Positions 1 to 8,411 of a DNA stretch of 64,000 nt are shown one piece after another. A program made the translations under genes and the position numbers. The stretch comes from Acidovorax sp. sic0104. GTDB lineage: Bacteria; Pseudomonadota; Gammaproteobacteria; Burkholderiales; Burkholderiaceae_C. How positions within the stretch are numbered: the first letter of the stretch is position 1; every line of letters begins with the position of its first letter. The notes under the pieces are model-generated. The model made no database searches. It saw only the letters and a list, made by a program, of their open reading frames with translations, and was not told the origin of the DNA. The stretch covers positions 248,001 to 312,000 of the forward strand of contig NZ_JAHUWH010000004.1 in NCBI RefSeq assembly GCF_019219095.1, written 5' to 3'.

Positions 1-363
1 GCCGTGCGTGCCCGCCACGGCCAGCACATGGCGGCCCTGCAGCACATGCTCGGCCAGCCACTGCGGACCGCTGGTGTAGGGCAGGCCGGCCTCCAGAATG
101 GCTTCCATGAGCGGGAACTTGGGAGACCCATCGGGCAACCGGGCACGGCTGACCACATTGCCCACCACGAACATGTCGGGCTTGAGGGCCACCTGATCTG
201 CGCCGAAGCCCTCGATCAGGTCGATGCCCAGGGCCCGGAGCTGGTCGCTCATCGGCGGGTACACGCCCGCATCGCAGCCGGTGACTTTGTGCCCCGCCTC
301 GCGCGCCAGCGCCGCCAGGCCGCCCATGAACGTGCCGCAGATGCCCAGTATGTGTATATGCAT
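1..363 (-). CDS. mpl: Mpl, UDP-N-acetylmuramate:L-Ala-gamma-D-Glu-meso-Dap ligase (N-terminal part, cut by window edge)
   Basis: Cytoplasmic Mur-family ligase of peptidoglycan recycling. It joins tripeptide recovered from old murein to UDP-MurNAc. Only the first 121 residues are in the window. They open with MHIHILGICGTFMGGLA, the Rossmann-type UDP-binding start typical of Mpl, followed by VTGCDAGVYPPMSDQL. The fragment ends at VAGTHG, the beginning of the ATP-binding GTHGK loop. The ATG at 363 is the natural family start. The gene runs off the left edge. AmpD, another recycling enzyme, lies about 13 kb away. The family assignment is confident; the rest of the gene cannot be judged. Confidence 0.93.
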   Translation of the reverse strand, partial: MHIHILGICGTFMGGLAALAREAGHKVTGCDAGVYPPMSDQLRALGIDLIEGFGADQVALKPDMFVVGNVVSRARLPDGSPKFPLMEAILEAGLPYTSGPQWLAEHVLQGRHVLAVAGTHG

Positions 364-513
364 GGGCGCAGATTCTAAGAGCCAGCCCACGGGCGGCCGG
401 GCGCCGTGGCCCAGAGCCCGCTGCGGTGCCGCAAGGCGCTCGCACAAAGGGCGCGGCCTGCAAGGTATGAGGGGGGTGCGGCGGGCTCTGAAGCCCATCA
501 ATGCTGCGTGGAC

Positions 514-540
514 AGCTACTAAAAATGTAGCAATTGTGCC
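514..540 (+). repeat. Partial copy of the AT-rich intergenic palindromic repeat
   Basis: GCTAC-taaaaat-GTAGC forms a 5-bp hairpin followed by AATTGTGCC. This matches the first hairpin and the start of the second arm of the fuller copies at 37377, 42524, 46606 and 63521. The rest of the element is not recognisable. It sits in the 276-bp gap between mpl and the next gene, where I see nothing else firm. Confidence 0.45.
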
Positions 541-639
541 AGCGGTACTGACGATCCCATCGGATCCAAGGGTCAACCCCTATCCACCGTGGCGGTTGGC
601 GCCACAATGCGAAGGTGTCTTTCTGCCGCCCTGACTGCC

Positions 640-1239
640 ATGCACACACCTTTGAGCGAAGAGATCGCCCACACCACGGCCCGCCTGGTAGTGGAAGAGG
701 GCCTGGAATGGGGGCCGGCCAAGCGCCGCGCGCTGCGCCAGATGGGCCTGCCTGCCCGCACGCCGCTGCCCGACAACGACCAGGTCGAGGCGGCGGTGCG
801 CGAATACATCGACATCTTCTGCGCCGACACCCAGCCCCGCGAATTGCGGGCCCTGCGGCAACTGGCGCTGGTTTGGATGGAACGCATGGCCGCTTTCCGG
901 CCGCATCTTGCCGGCGCAGTGTGGCATGGCACCGCCACACGCCTGTCGGATATTTATCTTCAATTGTTTTGCGATGACTCGAAATCTGCGGAAATAGCGC
1001 TCATCGACCACCATGTGGACTACGAACCGCGTACCGTGACGGGTTTCCACGGCGAGTCCGTGGAGGCCCTGAGCCTGGGCAGCAAGTCGCCGGAACTCAA
1101 TGAAATGATCGGCGTGCACTTGATGATTTACGACCTGGACGACCTGCGGGGTGCCTTGCGGCCCGACGCGAAAGGCCGTGTGCCGCGTGGCGACATCACG
1201 GCCGTGCGGCGCCTTCTGCAGGAAAATGCTGCCCCATGA
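640..1239 (+). CDS. Conserved protein of unknown function, coupled to a thioredoxin-like gene
   Basis: A 199-residue soluble protein with no signal peptide or membrane segment. I recall close homologues in Comamonadaceae (for example the stretches VVEEGLEWGPAKRRALRQ and HLMIYDLDDLRGALRPDA) but no assigned function. Some databases appear to carry over a Mur-ligase name, which the sequence does not support. Start: the ATG at 640 is preferred because CACAAT at 604-609 resembles the -10 elements in front of other genes here. In-frame GTG 589 and ATG 607 are alternatives, and none has a clear Shine-Dalgarno. Its stop overlaps the next start as ATGA, so translation is probably coupled to the TlpA-like gene. 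Confidence 0.72.
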   Translation: MHTPLSEEIAHTTARLVVEEGLEWGPAKRRALRQMGLPARTPLPDNDQVEAAVREYIDIFCADTQPRELRALRQLALVWMERMAAFRPHLAGAVWHGTATRLSDIYLQLFCDDSKSAEIALIDHHVDYEPRTVTGFHGESVEALSLGSKSPELNEMIGVHLMIYDLDDLRGALRPDAKGRVPRGDITAVRRLLQENAAP

Positions 1240-1817
1240 ATGCTCCTGTACCTTCCGAGTCCACCCTGGCGGCAGAGTCTGCGCCGTTCCCATCGTCGGG
1301 GCGTCGGCGTCTGCTGTATGCAGGAGTGGCGGGCGCTGCGGCACTGGGTGGTGCCGGGCTCGCATGGTGGAAGTTCCAGCCGCATGCCATCGAGAGCGGC
1401 GCGGAGCAGGCCTTGTGGGCGCTGGATTTCGAGCGGCCCGAGGGCGGGACGGTGGCGCTCAAGGAGATGGCCGGCAAGCCGTTGCTCCTGAACTTCTGGG
1501 CCACGTGGTGTGCGCCCTGCGTCGAAGAGCTTCCCATGCTCAACGCGTTCTTCCGCGAACAGGCCGCCAATGGCTGGCAAGTGCTGGGTTTGGCGATCGA
1601 TCAGCCCTCGGCGGTGCGCAAGTTCCTGGCACGCATTCCGCTGGAGTTTCCCGTGGGACTGGCTGGAATGGGGGGGACTGAACTGGGCCGTTCGCTTGGC
1701 AACCTCACCGGTGGCCTGCCTTTTACCGTCGTGCTGGGTGGCAATGGCCGGGTGCTGCACCGTAAAATGGGGCAGGTGACGCCGCAGGATCTGCAACTCT
1801 GGGCTTCTTTGCGATGA
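1236..1817 (+). CDS. TlpA/ResA-type thiol:disulfide oxidoreductase, membrane-anchored
   Basis: A 193-residue thioredoxin-fold protein. A short cytoplasmic N-terminus with an Arg-rich patch (SGRRRLL, about residues 21-27) precedes a hydrophobic segment at about 28-45, so it is predicted to be anchored with the domain in the periplasm. The active site is NFWATWCAPCVEELP with C92 and C95. A cis-proline loop is visible at GGLPFTVV. Such proteins reduce or exchange disulfides, often for cytochrome c maturation, but the specific client cannot be read from sequence. The start ATG overlaps the upstream stop (ATGA). The RR motif could be read as a Tat signal, but anchoring is more likely. Confidence 0.88.
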   Translation: MNAPVPSESTLAAESAPFPSSGRRRLLYAGVAGAAALGGAGLAWWKFQPHAIESGAEQALWALDFERPEGGTVALKEMAGKPLLLNFWATWCAPCVEELPMLNAFFREQAANGWQVLGLAIDQPSAVRKFLARIPLEFPVGLAGMGGTELGRSLGNLTGGLPFTVVLGGNGRVLHRKMGQVTPQDLQLWASLR

Positions 1818-1933
1818 CTTCCAGGCGGTCCAAATCCGCCTTCCTGGATGCCGAAAGGTGCGGGGACGTGCGAATTGTCAGCGGAAGTTCATGAAAAATA
1901 AGTGTGGAAGACGGTGATAGGGTGAAATTGGAG

Positions 1934-1939
1934 TAAATT
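1934..1939 (+). promoter_or_regulatory. Putative -10 element (TAAATT) upstream of accB
   Basis: TAAATT lies 36 nt before the accB ATG in an AT-rich patch. No convincing -35 hexamer is seen at the proper distance. The accB ribosome-binding site GGAG at 1967-1970 is clear. Confidence 0.3.
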
Positions 1940-1975
1940 CGCGCCCTATTCAGTTTTATAGCCGTTGGAGCTTCC

Positions 1976-2431
1976 ATGGATCTGCGAAAACTCAAAACCC
2001 TCATCGATCTCGTGTCCGAGTCGAATGTGTCCGAACTCGAAATCACCGAGGCCGAGGGCAAAGTCCGCATCGTCAAGAGCGGTGGCGCGGTCGTCCAGCA
2101 ATACGTGCCCGCGCCGGTGCAGGCCTCCGCACCCGCTGCTGCGCCCGCAGCCGCACCCGTGGCCGAACTGCCCGCGCCTGCTGCTGCGGCGCCCACGGGC
2201 CACATCGTCAAATCCCCGATGGTGGGCACGTTCTACCGCTCGTCCAGCCCTGGTGCCAAGGCATTTGTCGAAGTCGGCAGCCAGGTGAAGGAAGGCGAGA
2301 CCATCTGCATCATCGAAGCCATGAAGATCCTGAACGAGATCGAAGCGGACAAGTCCGGTACGGTCACGCGCATCATGGGAGAGAACGGCCAGGCTGTGGA
2401 ATACGGACAGCCGCTGTTCGTCATCGAATAA
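1976..2431 (+). CDS. accB: AccB, biotin carboxyl carrier protein of acetyl-CoA carboxylase
   Basis: Carries biotin between the biotin carboxylase and carboxyltransferase parts of acetyl-CoA carboxylase, the first step of fatty acid synthesis. It has 151 residues: an N-terminal region ([18 protein letters not shown]), an Ala/Pro-rich flexible linker (about 45-75) and a C-terminal biotinyl domain with [11 protein letters not shown], in which K117 is the biotinylated lysine. The thumb-type sequence [16 protein letters not shown] is present. GGAG sits 5 nt before the ATG. accC follows after 7 bp, the usual accBC operon. Confidence 0.97.
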   Translation: MDLRKLKTLIDLVSESNVSELEITEAEGKVRIVKSGGAVVQQYVPAPVQASAPAAAPAAAPVAELPAPAAAAPTGHIVKSPMVGTFYRSSSPGAKAFVEVGSQVKEGETICIIEAMKILNEIEADKSGTVTRIMGENGQAVEYGQPLFVIE

Positions 2432-2438
2432 GGCGCTC

Positions 2439-3788
2439 ATGTTCAAGAAAATCCTGGTCGCAAACCGAGGGGAGATTGCCCTCCGTATCCAGCGCGCCTG
2501 CAGTGAACTTGGAATCAAGGCGGTGATGGTCTACTCCGAGGCCGACCGCGAAGCCAAGTACGTCAAGCTGGCCGAAGAAGCGGTGTGCATCGGCCCTGCG
2601 CCCTCGCCGCTGTCCTACCTCAACATGCCGGCCATCATTTCGGCGGCCGAAGTCACCGATGCCGAGGCCATTCACCCTGGCTACGGCTTCCTGTCCGAGA
2701 ACGCCGATTTCGCCGAGCGCGTAGAAAAGAGCGGCTTCCAGTTCATCGGCCCGACGCCCGACAACATTCGCACGATGGGCGACAAGGTCTCGGCCAAGCA
2801 GGCCATGATCCGCGCCGGCGTGCCCTGCGTGCCAGGGTCCGAGGGCGAGCTGCCCGATGACCCGGTGCAGATCCGCCGCATTGCCAAGGCCGTGGGCTAC
2901 CCCGTGATCATCAAGGCCGCCGGCGGCGGTGGTGGCCGCGGCATGCGCGTGGTGCACACCGAAGCGGCTCTGGTCAATGCCGTGCAGATGACCAAGGCCG
3001 AGGCGGGTGCGGCTTTCGGCAATCCTGCGGTGTACATGGAGAAGTTCCTCCAGAACCCCCGCCACATCGAGATCCAGGTCCTGGCCGACAAGCACCGCAA
3101 CGCGGTGTACCTGGGCGAGCGCGACTGCTCCATGCAGCGCCGCCACCAGAAGGTGATCGAAGAGGCGCCGGCCCCCGGCATCCCGCGCAAGTTGATCGAG
3201 AAGATCGGCGAGCGCTGCGTCGCTGCCTGCAAGAAGATCGGCTACCGCGGTGCGGGTACCTTCGAGTTCCTGTACGAGAACGGCGAGTTCTACTTCATCG
3301 AGATGAATACCCGCGTGCAGGTGGAGCACCCCGTGACCGAATGGATCACGGGTGTGGACATCGTGAAGACGCAGATCATGGTGGCGGCCGGCGAGAAGCT
3401 GCCGTTCACCCAGCGCCAGATCGAGATCCGCGGCCATGCCATCGAGTGCCGGGTGAACGCGGAAGACCCGTACAAGTTCATCCCGTCGCCGGGGCGCATC
3501 ACCACATGGCATCCGCCGGGTGGCCCGGGCGTGCGCGTGGACTCGCACGCGTACACCAACTACTTCGTGCCGCCCAACTACGACTCGATGATCGGCAAGA
3601 TCATCGTGCACGGCGATACGCGCGAGCAGGCCCTGGCCCGCATGCGCACGGCTCTGTCAGAGACCGTCATCGAGGGCATCAACACCAATGTGCCGCTGCA
3701 CCGCGAACTGATGGTGGATGCGAAGTTCATGGCTGGCGGCACCAACATCCACTACCTCGAAGAGTGGTTGTCCCAGCACAAGCGATAG
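2439..3788 (+). CDS. accC: AccC, biotin carboxylase subunit of acetyl-CoA carboxylase
   Basis: Carboxylates the biotin on AccB using ATP and bicarbonate. It has 449 residues, the normal length. It shows the N-terminal biotin carboxylase fold ([18 protein letters not shown]), the ATP-grasp glycine-rich loop [14 protein letters not shown] (about 155-170), EERDCS-type motif [20 protein letters not shown], and the metal/catalytic stretch [16 protein letters not shown]. It is the second gene of accBC. A weak hairpin follows the stop. Confidence 0.98.
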   Translation: MFKKILVANRGEIALRIQRACSELGIKAVMVYSEADREAKYVKLAEEAVCIGPAPSPLSYLNMPAIISAAEVTDAEAIHPGYGFLSENADFAERVEKSGFQFIGPTPDNIRTMGDKVSAKQAMIRAGVPCVPGSEGELPDDPVQIRRIAKAVGYPVIIKAAGGGGGRGMRVVHTEAALVNAVQMTKAEAGAAFGNPAVYMEKFLQNPRHIEIQVLADKHRNAVYLGERDCSMQRRHQKVIEEAPAPGIPRKLIEKIGERCVAACKKIGYRGAGTFEFLYENGEFYFIEMNTRVQVEHPVTEWITGVDIVKTQIMVAAGEKLPFTQRQIEIRGHAIECRVNAEDPYKFIPSPGRITTWHPPGGPGVRVDSHAYTNYFVPPNYDSMIGKIIVHGDTREQALARMRTALSETVIEGINTNVPLHRELMVDAKFMAGGTNIHYLEEWLSQHKR

Positions 3789-3800
3789 GTTTTCGGTGCC

Positions 3801-3830
3801 AGCGCGGCCCACTGGGCCGTGCGCTTGTTT
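3801..3830 (+). terminator. Weak possible terminator after accBC
   Basis: AGCGCGGCCC-act-GGGCCGTGCGCT is an imperfect GC-rich inverted repeat (two extra bases in the right arm) followed by TGTTTCC. The T-run is poor, so this may be a pause or structure rather than an efficient terminator. Confidence 0.3.
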
Positions 3831-3891
3831 CCATCCACATGCTGGCCTCTGGCAACGGGGGCCGGCATTTCATTTTTTCTGAGAGTCACCC

Positions 3892-4797
3892 ATGTTCGAG
3901 CTCAGCCTGATGTGCCCGGAAGACAGTATCGAAGCGGTCAGTGACGCGCTGGATGCACTGGATGCCCTGTCGGTGTCCGTCGAGGATGCCGATGCGCAGA
4001 CCGATGCCGAGCAGGCGCTGTTCGGCGAGCCCGGCATGCCGCCGCCCAAGGATGGGTGGCAGCGTAGCCGTGTGGTGGCACTGTTCCCCACAGAAGCTGC
4101 CGCTCACGAGGCGCGCGACCTGCTGGCCGTGCAGGACTTCTTTGAAGGCTGCCAGGTGCTGGGTGTGGCGCGGGTCGAGGAGCAGGACTGGGTGCGCCTC
4201 ACGCAGTCGCAGTTCGCGCCCGTGGACATCACGCCGGATTTCTGGATCGTGCCCACTTGGCACGAGCTGCCTCGCCAGGCCACGCGCAGCATCCGCCTGG
4301 ACCCGGGCCTGGCGTTCGGCACCGGCACGCACCCCACCACGCGCATGTGCCTGCGCTGGATCGCGCGCCATGGCGCCACCGATGCAGCAGTGCAGGGTAA
4401 TCCGCTCGGGCGTGTGCTGGACTACGGCTGCGGCTCGGGCATTCTGGCCATCGGCGCCGCCAAGTTCGGCGCCGCCGAGATCGACGCGGTGGACATCGAC
4501 CCGGCGGCCGTGGAGTCCACGTCCCAGAACGCCACCGCCAACGAGGTCGTGCTGCGCGCGGGACTGCCGGACAAGGCGCAGGGGCAGTACCAGACGGTGC
4601 TGGCCAACATCCTGGCCACCCCGCTGCGCGTGCTGGCGCCGCTGCTGTGCGGGCATGTGGCCGAAGGTGGGCATCTGGTGCTGGCCGGTATCCTGGAGCG
4701 GCAGCGTGATGAACTCAAGGAGGCCTATGCCCCCTGGGTTCAGCTGGAAGTCGCGGATACGGAAGACGGCTGGATCCTGATGACGGCCCGGCGCTGA
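3892..4797 (+). CDS. prmA: PrmA, ribosomal protein L11 methyltransferase
   Basis: SAM-dependent enzyme that trimethylates ribosomal protein L11. It has 301 residues: an N-terminal L11-recognition domain (FELSLMCPEDSIEAVSDALDA) and a class I methyltransferase domain with motif I VLDYGCGSGILAIGAAKFGA near residue 177. Acidic motif II (IDAVDIDPAAVEST) and the PrmA signature LANILATPL are also present. GLAFGTGTHPTTRMCL precedes motif I as in the family. The gene is separated from accC by 103 bp and from the zinc-ribbon gene by 59 bp. Confidence 0.96.
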   Translation: MFELSLMCPEDSIEAVSDALDALDALSVSVEDADAQTDAEQALFGEPGMPPPKDGWQRSRVVALFPTEAAAHEARDLLAVQDFFEGCQVLGVARVEEQDWVRLTQSQFAPVDITPDFWIVPTWHELPRQATRSIRLDPGLAFGTGTHPTTRMCLRWIARHGATDAAVQGNPLGRVLDYGCGSGILAIGAAKFGAAEIDAVDIDPAAVESTSQNATANEVVLRAGLPDKAQGQYQTVLANILATPLRVLAPLLCGHVAEGGHLVLAGILERQRDELKEAYAPWVQLEVADTEDGWILMTARR

Positions 4798-4841
4798 GCC
4801 CGCAGCGCCTTTCCCCGCATCGGGAAAGAAGCACCGGCCCC

Positions 4842-4847
4842 TACAAT
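4842..4847 (+). promoter_or_regulatory. Putative -10 element (TACAAT) just before the DUF3426 gene
   Basis: TACAAT lies only 9 nt before the ATG at 4857. If used, transcription would begin at or very near the start codon. There is no clear -35 and no Shine-Dalgarno. Similar close TACAAT or TAAAAT motifs occur before ychF, dusB, the rubredoxin gene and yqgE. Confidence 0.3.
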
Positions 4848-4856
4848 CATCCGCAG

Positions 4857-6620
4857 ATGAGCCAGATCACCCGTTGCCCGTCCTGTGCCACCTCCTTCAA
4901 GGTGGTCGCGGATCAATTGCGCATCTCCGAAGGATGGGTGCGCTGCGGTCAATGCAAGGAAGTCTTTGACGCGGCGGCCCATCTGCTGCCGGCGCCCCCG
5001 CCACCGTTGCTGCCGGATGTCTCCTTGACGGACGTGCGTCCGCCCATGGCGCCGGTGGTGCGCAAATCCGACGCAGGGCGGGCGTGGGGGACGAGGGCTG
5101 CGGCCGTGTCGTCGCAATCGCCAGTGCCAGTGCCATTCGCGCCAGTCGCTGACCCTGCACCTGTGCCTGCCGCACCCGTCTATGCGGCCGCGGAGTTTTC
5201 GCTGTTCGAATCTGCGCCGCCGGTGGTGGCCGCAGATACCGCGCCGCAAGCTGAACCGCTCTCCGTGCCCGTCCACATTCCCGAATCGGTGCCAGGGCAC
5301 GAATCGGTGCTCGCCGTTCCCGACCCTACCGTGCCGGCGTTTCTGGCGGCGGCTCGTGGTGCCGACGCGCGCAATGCGGTGGACCTGCGCCTTGAGCCTC
5401 TTACCCCGTTCGCCTGGCGCGCGCGCGAGAAGGCGCCAGATCGGCAGCAGCCCGCACCGCCTGCAGATGTTGGTGCAACAGGCCTGTCAGGCATGCCGAT
5501 GTCCGCATCGCCAGAGGGCTTCGTGCAGTCCCAGGGCGCGGATGTGGGGTCTTTGCCGCCGGCCTGGGCAGACCCGAAAGTTGCCATCCCCCGATCACCT
5601 GGCACTGCCCCAGCCGCTGCAGCGCCCGCCGCGCAAGCGGCATCAGCCTCCATGCCTTTGTCCGTGCCTGCAGGCTACGAGTTGCCATTCGCGGATTTGC
5701 GCGACGATGGCGAACTGTTGGAGATGCCCTCGTTTGAAGAGACGGCACCGGCGGACTTGACACCGATGGGCTACCCGGCCCTCGAACTGCCCATCAGGCC
5801 GGGTTCTGCACCCCCGGTGGCTGCCGCTGCGCCTGAAGTTGAATCCGGCCGGAGTCCGGGCCCAGACCTCGGTGCATCGAAGCGCGCGCCCGCTCCATCC
5901 GCGAAGGAGCCTGTGGCGGAAGGATCCGGTCTGCCGGCGGTGGATTTCGTGCAGGAGCCGCGGGAGAGCGCGCAGACCCCAGCACCGGCCCCAGCGCTCT
6001 CTCTGGTGGACGATACGTCCCCTGCTGCGGTGCTCCAGCCCAGGACGCGCAAGGTAGCGCGGGATGAGCCGGTGGATGACGAGGACGAAGACCCCCAGGC
6101 TGAGACGGAGGTGGGTTTCGTCGTTGCCGCGCGCAGAAAGGCTTTCTGGCGCAGACCCGCGGTGCGTGGTGTCCTGGTGCTGGTGTTGCTGATTTCGACA
6201 GCGGCATTGGTCCTTCAGGTGGCCGTCCAGGAGCGAGACCGCATCGTGGCGATGGATGCGCGTGCGCGCCCCTGGCTGATGAAGCTGTGCGCTCCTTTGG
6301 GGTGCGATATTGCTCCGCAGCGCCAGATCGCCGACATGGTCATCGACAGTTCGTCCTTCAACAAGGCGCGGGGCGACAGCTACCAGCTCACCATGGGCGT
6401 GAAGAGCAAGGCGAGCATTGTGCTGGCGATGCCGGCCGTGGAACTCACCCTGACCGATGCGCAGGACCAGCCTATCCTGCGGCGTGTACTCCTGCCCGCC
6501 GACATGGGGGCGCCTTCCGAATTGCCGGCCCGCGGCGAGTGGTCTACGTCGGTGTCGGTGGTCGTGACCACTGGGGGAGCGCGTGTGGCTGGATACCGGC
6601 TGCTCGCGTTCTATCCCTGA
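4857..6620 (+). CDS. Zinc-ribbon (MJ0042-type) and DUF3426 single-pass membrane protein
   Basis: A 587-residue protein of unknown role, conserved downstream of prmA in Burkholderiales. The N-terminus is a zinc ribbon: MSQITRCPSC at residues 7/10 and VRCGQCKEVF at 30/33 give four cysteines. A long, low-complexity Ala/Pro/Val-rich and acidic region (about 50-420) follows. One membrane helix lies at about 434-458 (RGVLVLVLLISTAALVLQVA). A C-terminal DUF3426 domain (about 470-587) contains SSSFNKARGDSYQLTMGVK and LRRVLLPADMG. The predicted topology is cytoplasmic zinc ribbon and periplasmic DUF3426. The linker composition suggests fast divergence. No enzymatic motif was seen. Confidence 0.85.
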   Translation: MSQITRCPSCATSFKVVADQLRISEGWVRCGQCKEVFDAAAHLLPAPPPPLLPDVSLTDVRPPMAPVVRKSDAGRAWGTRAAAVSSQSPVPVPFAPVADPAPVPAAPVYAAAEFSLFESAPPVVAADTAPQAEPLSVPVHIPESVPGHESVLAVPDPTVPAFLAAARGADARNAVDLRLEPLTPFAWRAREKAPDRQQPAPPADVGATGLSGMPMSASPEGFVQSQGADVGSLPPAWADPKVAIPRSPGTAPAAAAPAAQAASASMPLSVPAGYELPFADLRDDGELLEMPSFEETAPADLTPMGYPALELPIRPGSAPPVAAAAPEVESGRSPGPDLGASKRAPAPSAKEPVAEGSGLPAVDFVQEPRESAQTPAPAPALSLVDDTSPAAVLQPRTRKVARDEPVDDEDEDPQAETEVGFVVAARRKAFWRRPAVRGVLVLVLLISTAALVLQVAVQERDRIVAMDARARPWLMKLCAPLGCDIAPQRQIADMVIDSSSFNKARGDSYQLTMGVKSKASIVLAMPAVELTLTDAQDQPILRRVLLPADMGAPSELPARGEWSTSVSVVVTTGGARVAGYRLLAFYP

Positions 6621-6659
6621 GCCGGATACTTTTCTCTTTGTTCAACCTTCATCACCGAT

Positions 6660-7556
6660 ATGGCTGCCCTTATTTGCGGTTCCCTGGCGTTCGACACCAT
6701 CATGACCTTCGAGGGGCGGTTTGCCGAGCAGATCCTGCCCGACCAGCTGCACATCTTGAACGTGTCCTTCCTGGTCCCGTCGCTGCGCCGGGACTTCGGC
6801 GGTTGCGCGGGCAACATCGCCTACAGCCTCAAGCTGCTCGGGGGCGAGCCCGTGCCCATGGCCATGCTGGGCACTGATGGCGGCGAGTATCTGCAGCGCC
6901 TGCAATCGCTGGGCATCAGCCAGCGCCATGTGGGCCAGGTCCAGGACGCCTACACGGCGCAAGCCATGATCATGACCGACCACGACAACAACCAGATCAC
7001 CGCGTTCCACCCCGGCGCGATGATGCAGGCGCACGCCAACCGCATCGAGCCTGATGCGCACGTGAAGCTTGGCATCATCTCGCCCGACGGGCGCGATGCG
7101 ATGCTGCAACATGCGCAGCAGTTCGTGGCGGCAGGGATTCCCTTCGTGTTCGATCCGGGTCAGGGTCTGCCCATGTTCAATGGCGAAGAACTCATGAGGT
7201 TTGTCGAGCAGGCGACCTGGGTGACGGTGAATGACTATGAAGGCAAGATGCTGTGCGACCGCACGGGCATGAGCCTGCAGGAGCTCTCCTGCAAGGTTCA
7301 GGGACTGGTGGTGACGCTGGGCGCCCAAGGGTGCGATGTGTGGGTGGAGGGGGTGAAGACCCACGTGCCCGCTGTGGTTCCGACGCAGGTGGTTGATCCT
7401 ACCGGCTGCGGTGATGCATGGCGCGGCGCGCTGCTGTTCGGGCTGGAAAAAGGCTGGACACTGGTGCGCTGCGCCGAGCTCGGCAACAGGGTGGGCGCGC
7501 TCAAGATCGCGCAGCGAGGCCCGCAGAACTACACGCTCGATTTCGCGCCGCAGTGA
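6660..7556 (+). CDS. PfkB-family carbohydrate/nucleoside kinase (adenosine-kinase-like)
   Basis: A 298-residue ribokinase-superfamily kinase. Signature 1 is seen as GGCAGNIAYSLKLLGGEPVP (about residues 41-60). Signature 2 is VVDPTGCGDAWRGALLFGL (about 243-261) with the catalytic Asp in GCGDA. Family members phosphorylate sugars or nucleosides in the cytoplasm. The GNIAYSLKLLGG pattern is closest to what is often annotated as adenosine or ribokinase-like in this order, but the substrate is not established. It lies 39 bp after the DUF3426 gene and may be cotranscribed with it. Confidence 0.88.
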   Translation: MAALICGSLAFDTIMTFEGRFAEQILPDQLHILNVSFLVPSLRRDFGGCAGNIAYSLKLLGGEPVPMAMLGTDGGEYLQRLQSLGISQRHVGQVQDAYTAQAMIMTDHDNNQITAFHPGAMMQAHANRIEPDAHVKLGIISPDGRDAMLQHAQQFVAAGIPFVFDPGQGLPMFNGEELMRFVEQATWVTVNDYEGKMLCDRTGMSLQELSCKVQGLVVTLGAQGCDVWVEGVKTHVPAVVPTQVVDPTGCGDAWRGALLFGLEKGWTLVRCAELGNRVGALKIAQRGPQNYTLDFAPQ

Positions 7557-7663
7557 TGGCCGGATAGCCCCTCGCCCCGACAGGCCAGGTCGTGCGCCGG
7601 ATCTGGCGTCGCGCCCCTTGGGGTGGCGCGGTGCGTGCAGGGCACGAGCTCATTCTCAGGCAT

Positions 7664-7691
7664 AAAAAAACCCGGTGCACAGGCACCGGGT
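7664..7691 (-). terminator. Rho-independent terminator of the histone H1-like gene
   Basis: Read on the minus strand, ACCCGGTGC-ctgt-GCACCGGGT is a perfect 9-bp stem with a 4-nt loop followed by seven T. It lies 22 nt past the stop of the H1-like gene. On the plus strand there is no T-run, so it does not serve the PfkB gene. Confidence 0.92.
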
Positions 7692-7712
7692 CGATGGCGT
7701 CATACGCCAATA

Positions 7713-8321
7713 TCAGGGCTTGTTGCCTGTAGGGAATGGCCAGGCTGCCTGAGGGTTCAGCGTGGTCTGTGCAGCGGGAGCTGCGGCGGCAGGGGCAGGG
7801 GCCTTGGGGGCCTTCTTGGCGGGCGAAGCCTTCTTCGCAGCAGGGGCTGCCTTCTTGGCTGCGGGAGCAGCCTTCTTTGCCGCGACGGCCTTCTTGGCGG
7901 GTGCTGCCTTCTTGGCGGGCGTGGCCTTCTTCGCTGCTACAGCCTTCTTGGCGGGAGCGGCTTTCTTTGCCGGTGCTGCCTTCTTGGCGGGCGCGGCCTT
8001 CTTCGCTGCTACAGCCTTCTTGGCGGGAGCGGCTTTCTTTGCCGGTGCTGCCTTCTTGGCGGGCGCGGCCTTCTTCGCTGCTACGGCCTTCTTGGCGGGA
8101 GCGGCTTTCTTTGCCGGTGCTGCCTTCTTGGCGGGCGCGGCCTTCTTCGCTGCTACAGCCTTCTTGGCGGGAGCGGCCTTCTTTGCCGGTGCTGCCTTCT
8201 TGGCGGGCGCAGCCTTCTTGGCCGGTGCTGCCTTCTTCGCTGCTACTGCCTTCTTGGCAGGAGCGGCCTTCTTCGCGGGAGCTGCCTTCTTTGCAGCGGT
8301 CTTTTTCGCAGTTGCCATCAT
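7713..8321 (-). CDS. Histone H1-like Ala/Lys/Pro-rich DNA-binding protein
   Basis: A 202-residue, very basic, low-complexity protein built almost entirely of KKAAPA and KKAVAA units, like eukaryotic H1 tails, AlgP of Pseudomonas and the H1-like proteins of Bordetella and other Burkholderiales. It probably coats or condenses DNA without sequence specificity. A short non-repetitive tail (TTLNPQAAWPFPTGNKP) ends it. AAGGAG lies 3-8 nt before two adjacent ATG codons (8321 and 8318), so either may be used. The coding DNA contains a 72-bp tandem repeat. The gene follows nrdB on the same strand after a structured 182-bp leader. Confidence 0.9.
   Translation of the reverse strand: MMATAKKTAAKKAAPAKKAAPAKKAVAAKKAAPAKKAAPAKKAAPAKKAAPAKKAVAAKKAAPAKKAAPAKKAAPAKKAVAAKKAAPAKKAAPAKKAAPAKKAVAAKKAAPAKKAAPAKKAAPAKKAVAAKKATPAKKAAPAKKAVAAKKAAPAAKKAAPAAKKASPAKKAPKAPAPAAAAPAAQTTLNPQAAWPFPTGNKP
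7901..8214 (-). repeat. 72-bp near-perfect tandem repeat inside the H1-like gene
   Basis: The string TTCTTCGCTGCTAC recurs at 7927, 7999, 8071 and 8143, exactly 72 bp apart, with only a few substitutions between units. Each unit encodes 24 residues made of KKAAPA and KKAVAA blocks. The near identity of the DNA, not just the protein, points to recent duplication and possible length variation by slippage or recombination. Confidence 0.93.
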
Positions 8322-8350
8322 GTTCTCCTTGGGTCAATTTGCAAAGAGCA

Positions 8351-8411
8351 CTTCCTGTCTTCTGTGGGCAGGAAGCGATCCATGGGGATGGAGGCTGTCT
8401 CCATCCCCATG
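8351..8411 (-). promoter_or_regulatory. Two hairpins in the leader of the H1-like gene
   Basis: In the 182-bp nrdB to H1 gap there are two inverted repeats. One is a perfect 12-bp stem, CATGGGGATGGA (8381-8392) with TCCATCCCCATG (8400-8411), loop 7 nt. The other is a 7-bp stem, CTTCCTG (8351-8357) with CAGGAAG (8369-8375). Neither is followed by a T-run on the minus strand, so they are not typical terminators. They would lie 30-90 nt before the H1-like start codon and may be a structured 5' leader. Confidence 0.6.

Noticed and set aside
1823-1848. Terminator after the TlpA-like gene
   Set aside because: AGGCGG-tccaaat-CCGCCT is only a 6-bp stem and is followed by TCCTGG, not a T-run.
7901-8280. 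CRISPR-like or satellite array
   Set aside because: The periodicity is 72 bp with no unique spacers, and every unit is in frame within the H1-like coding sequence.
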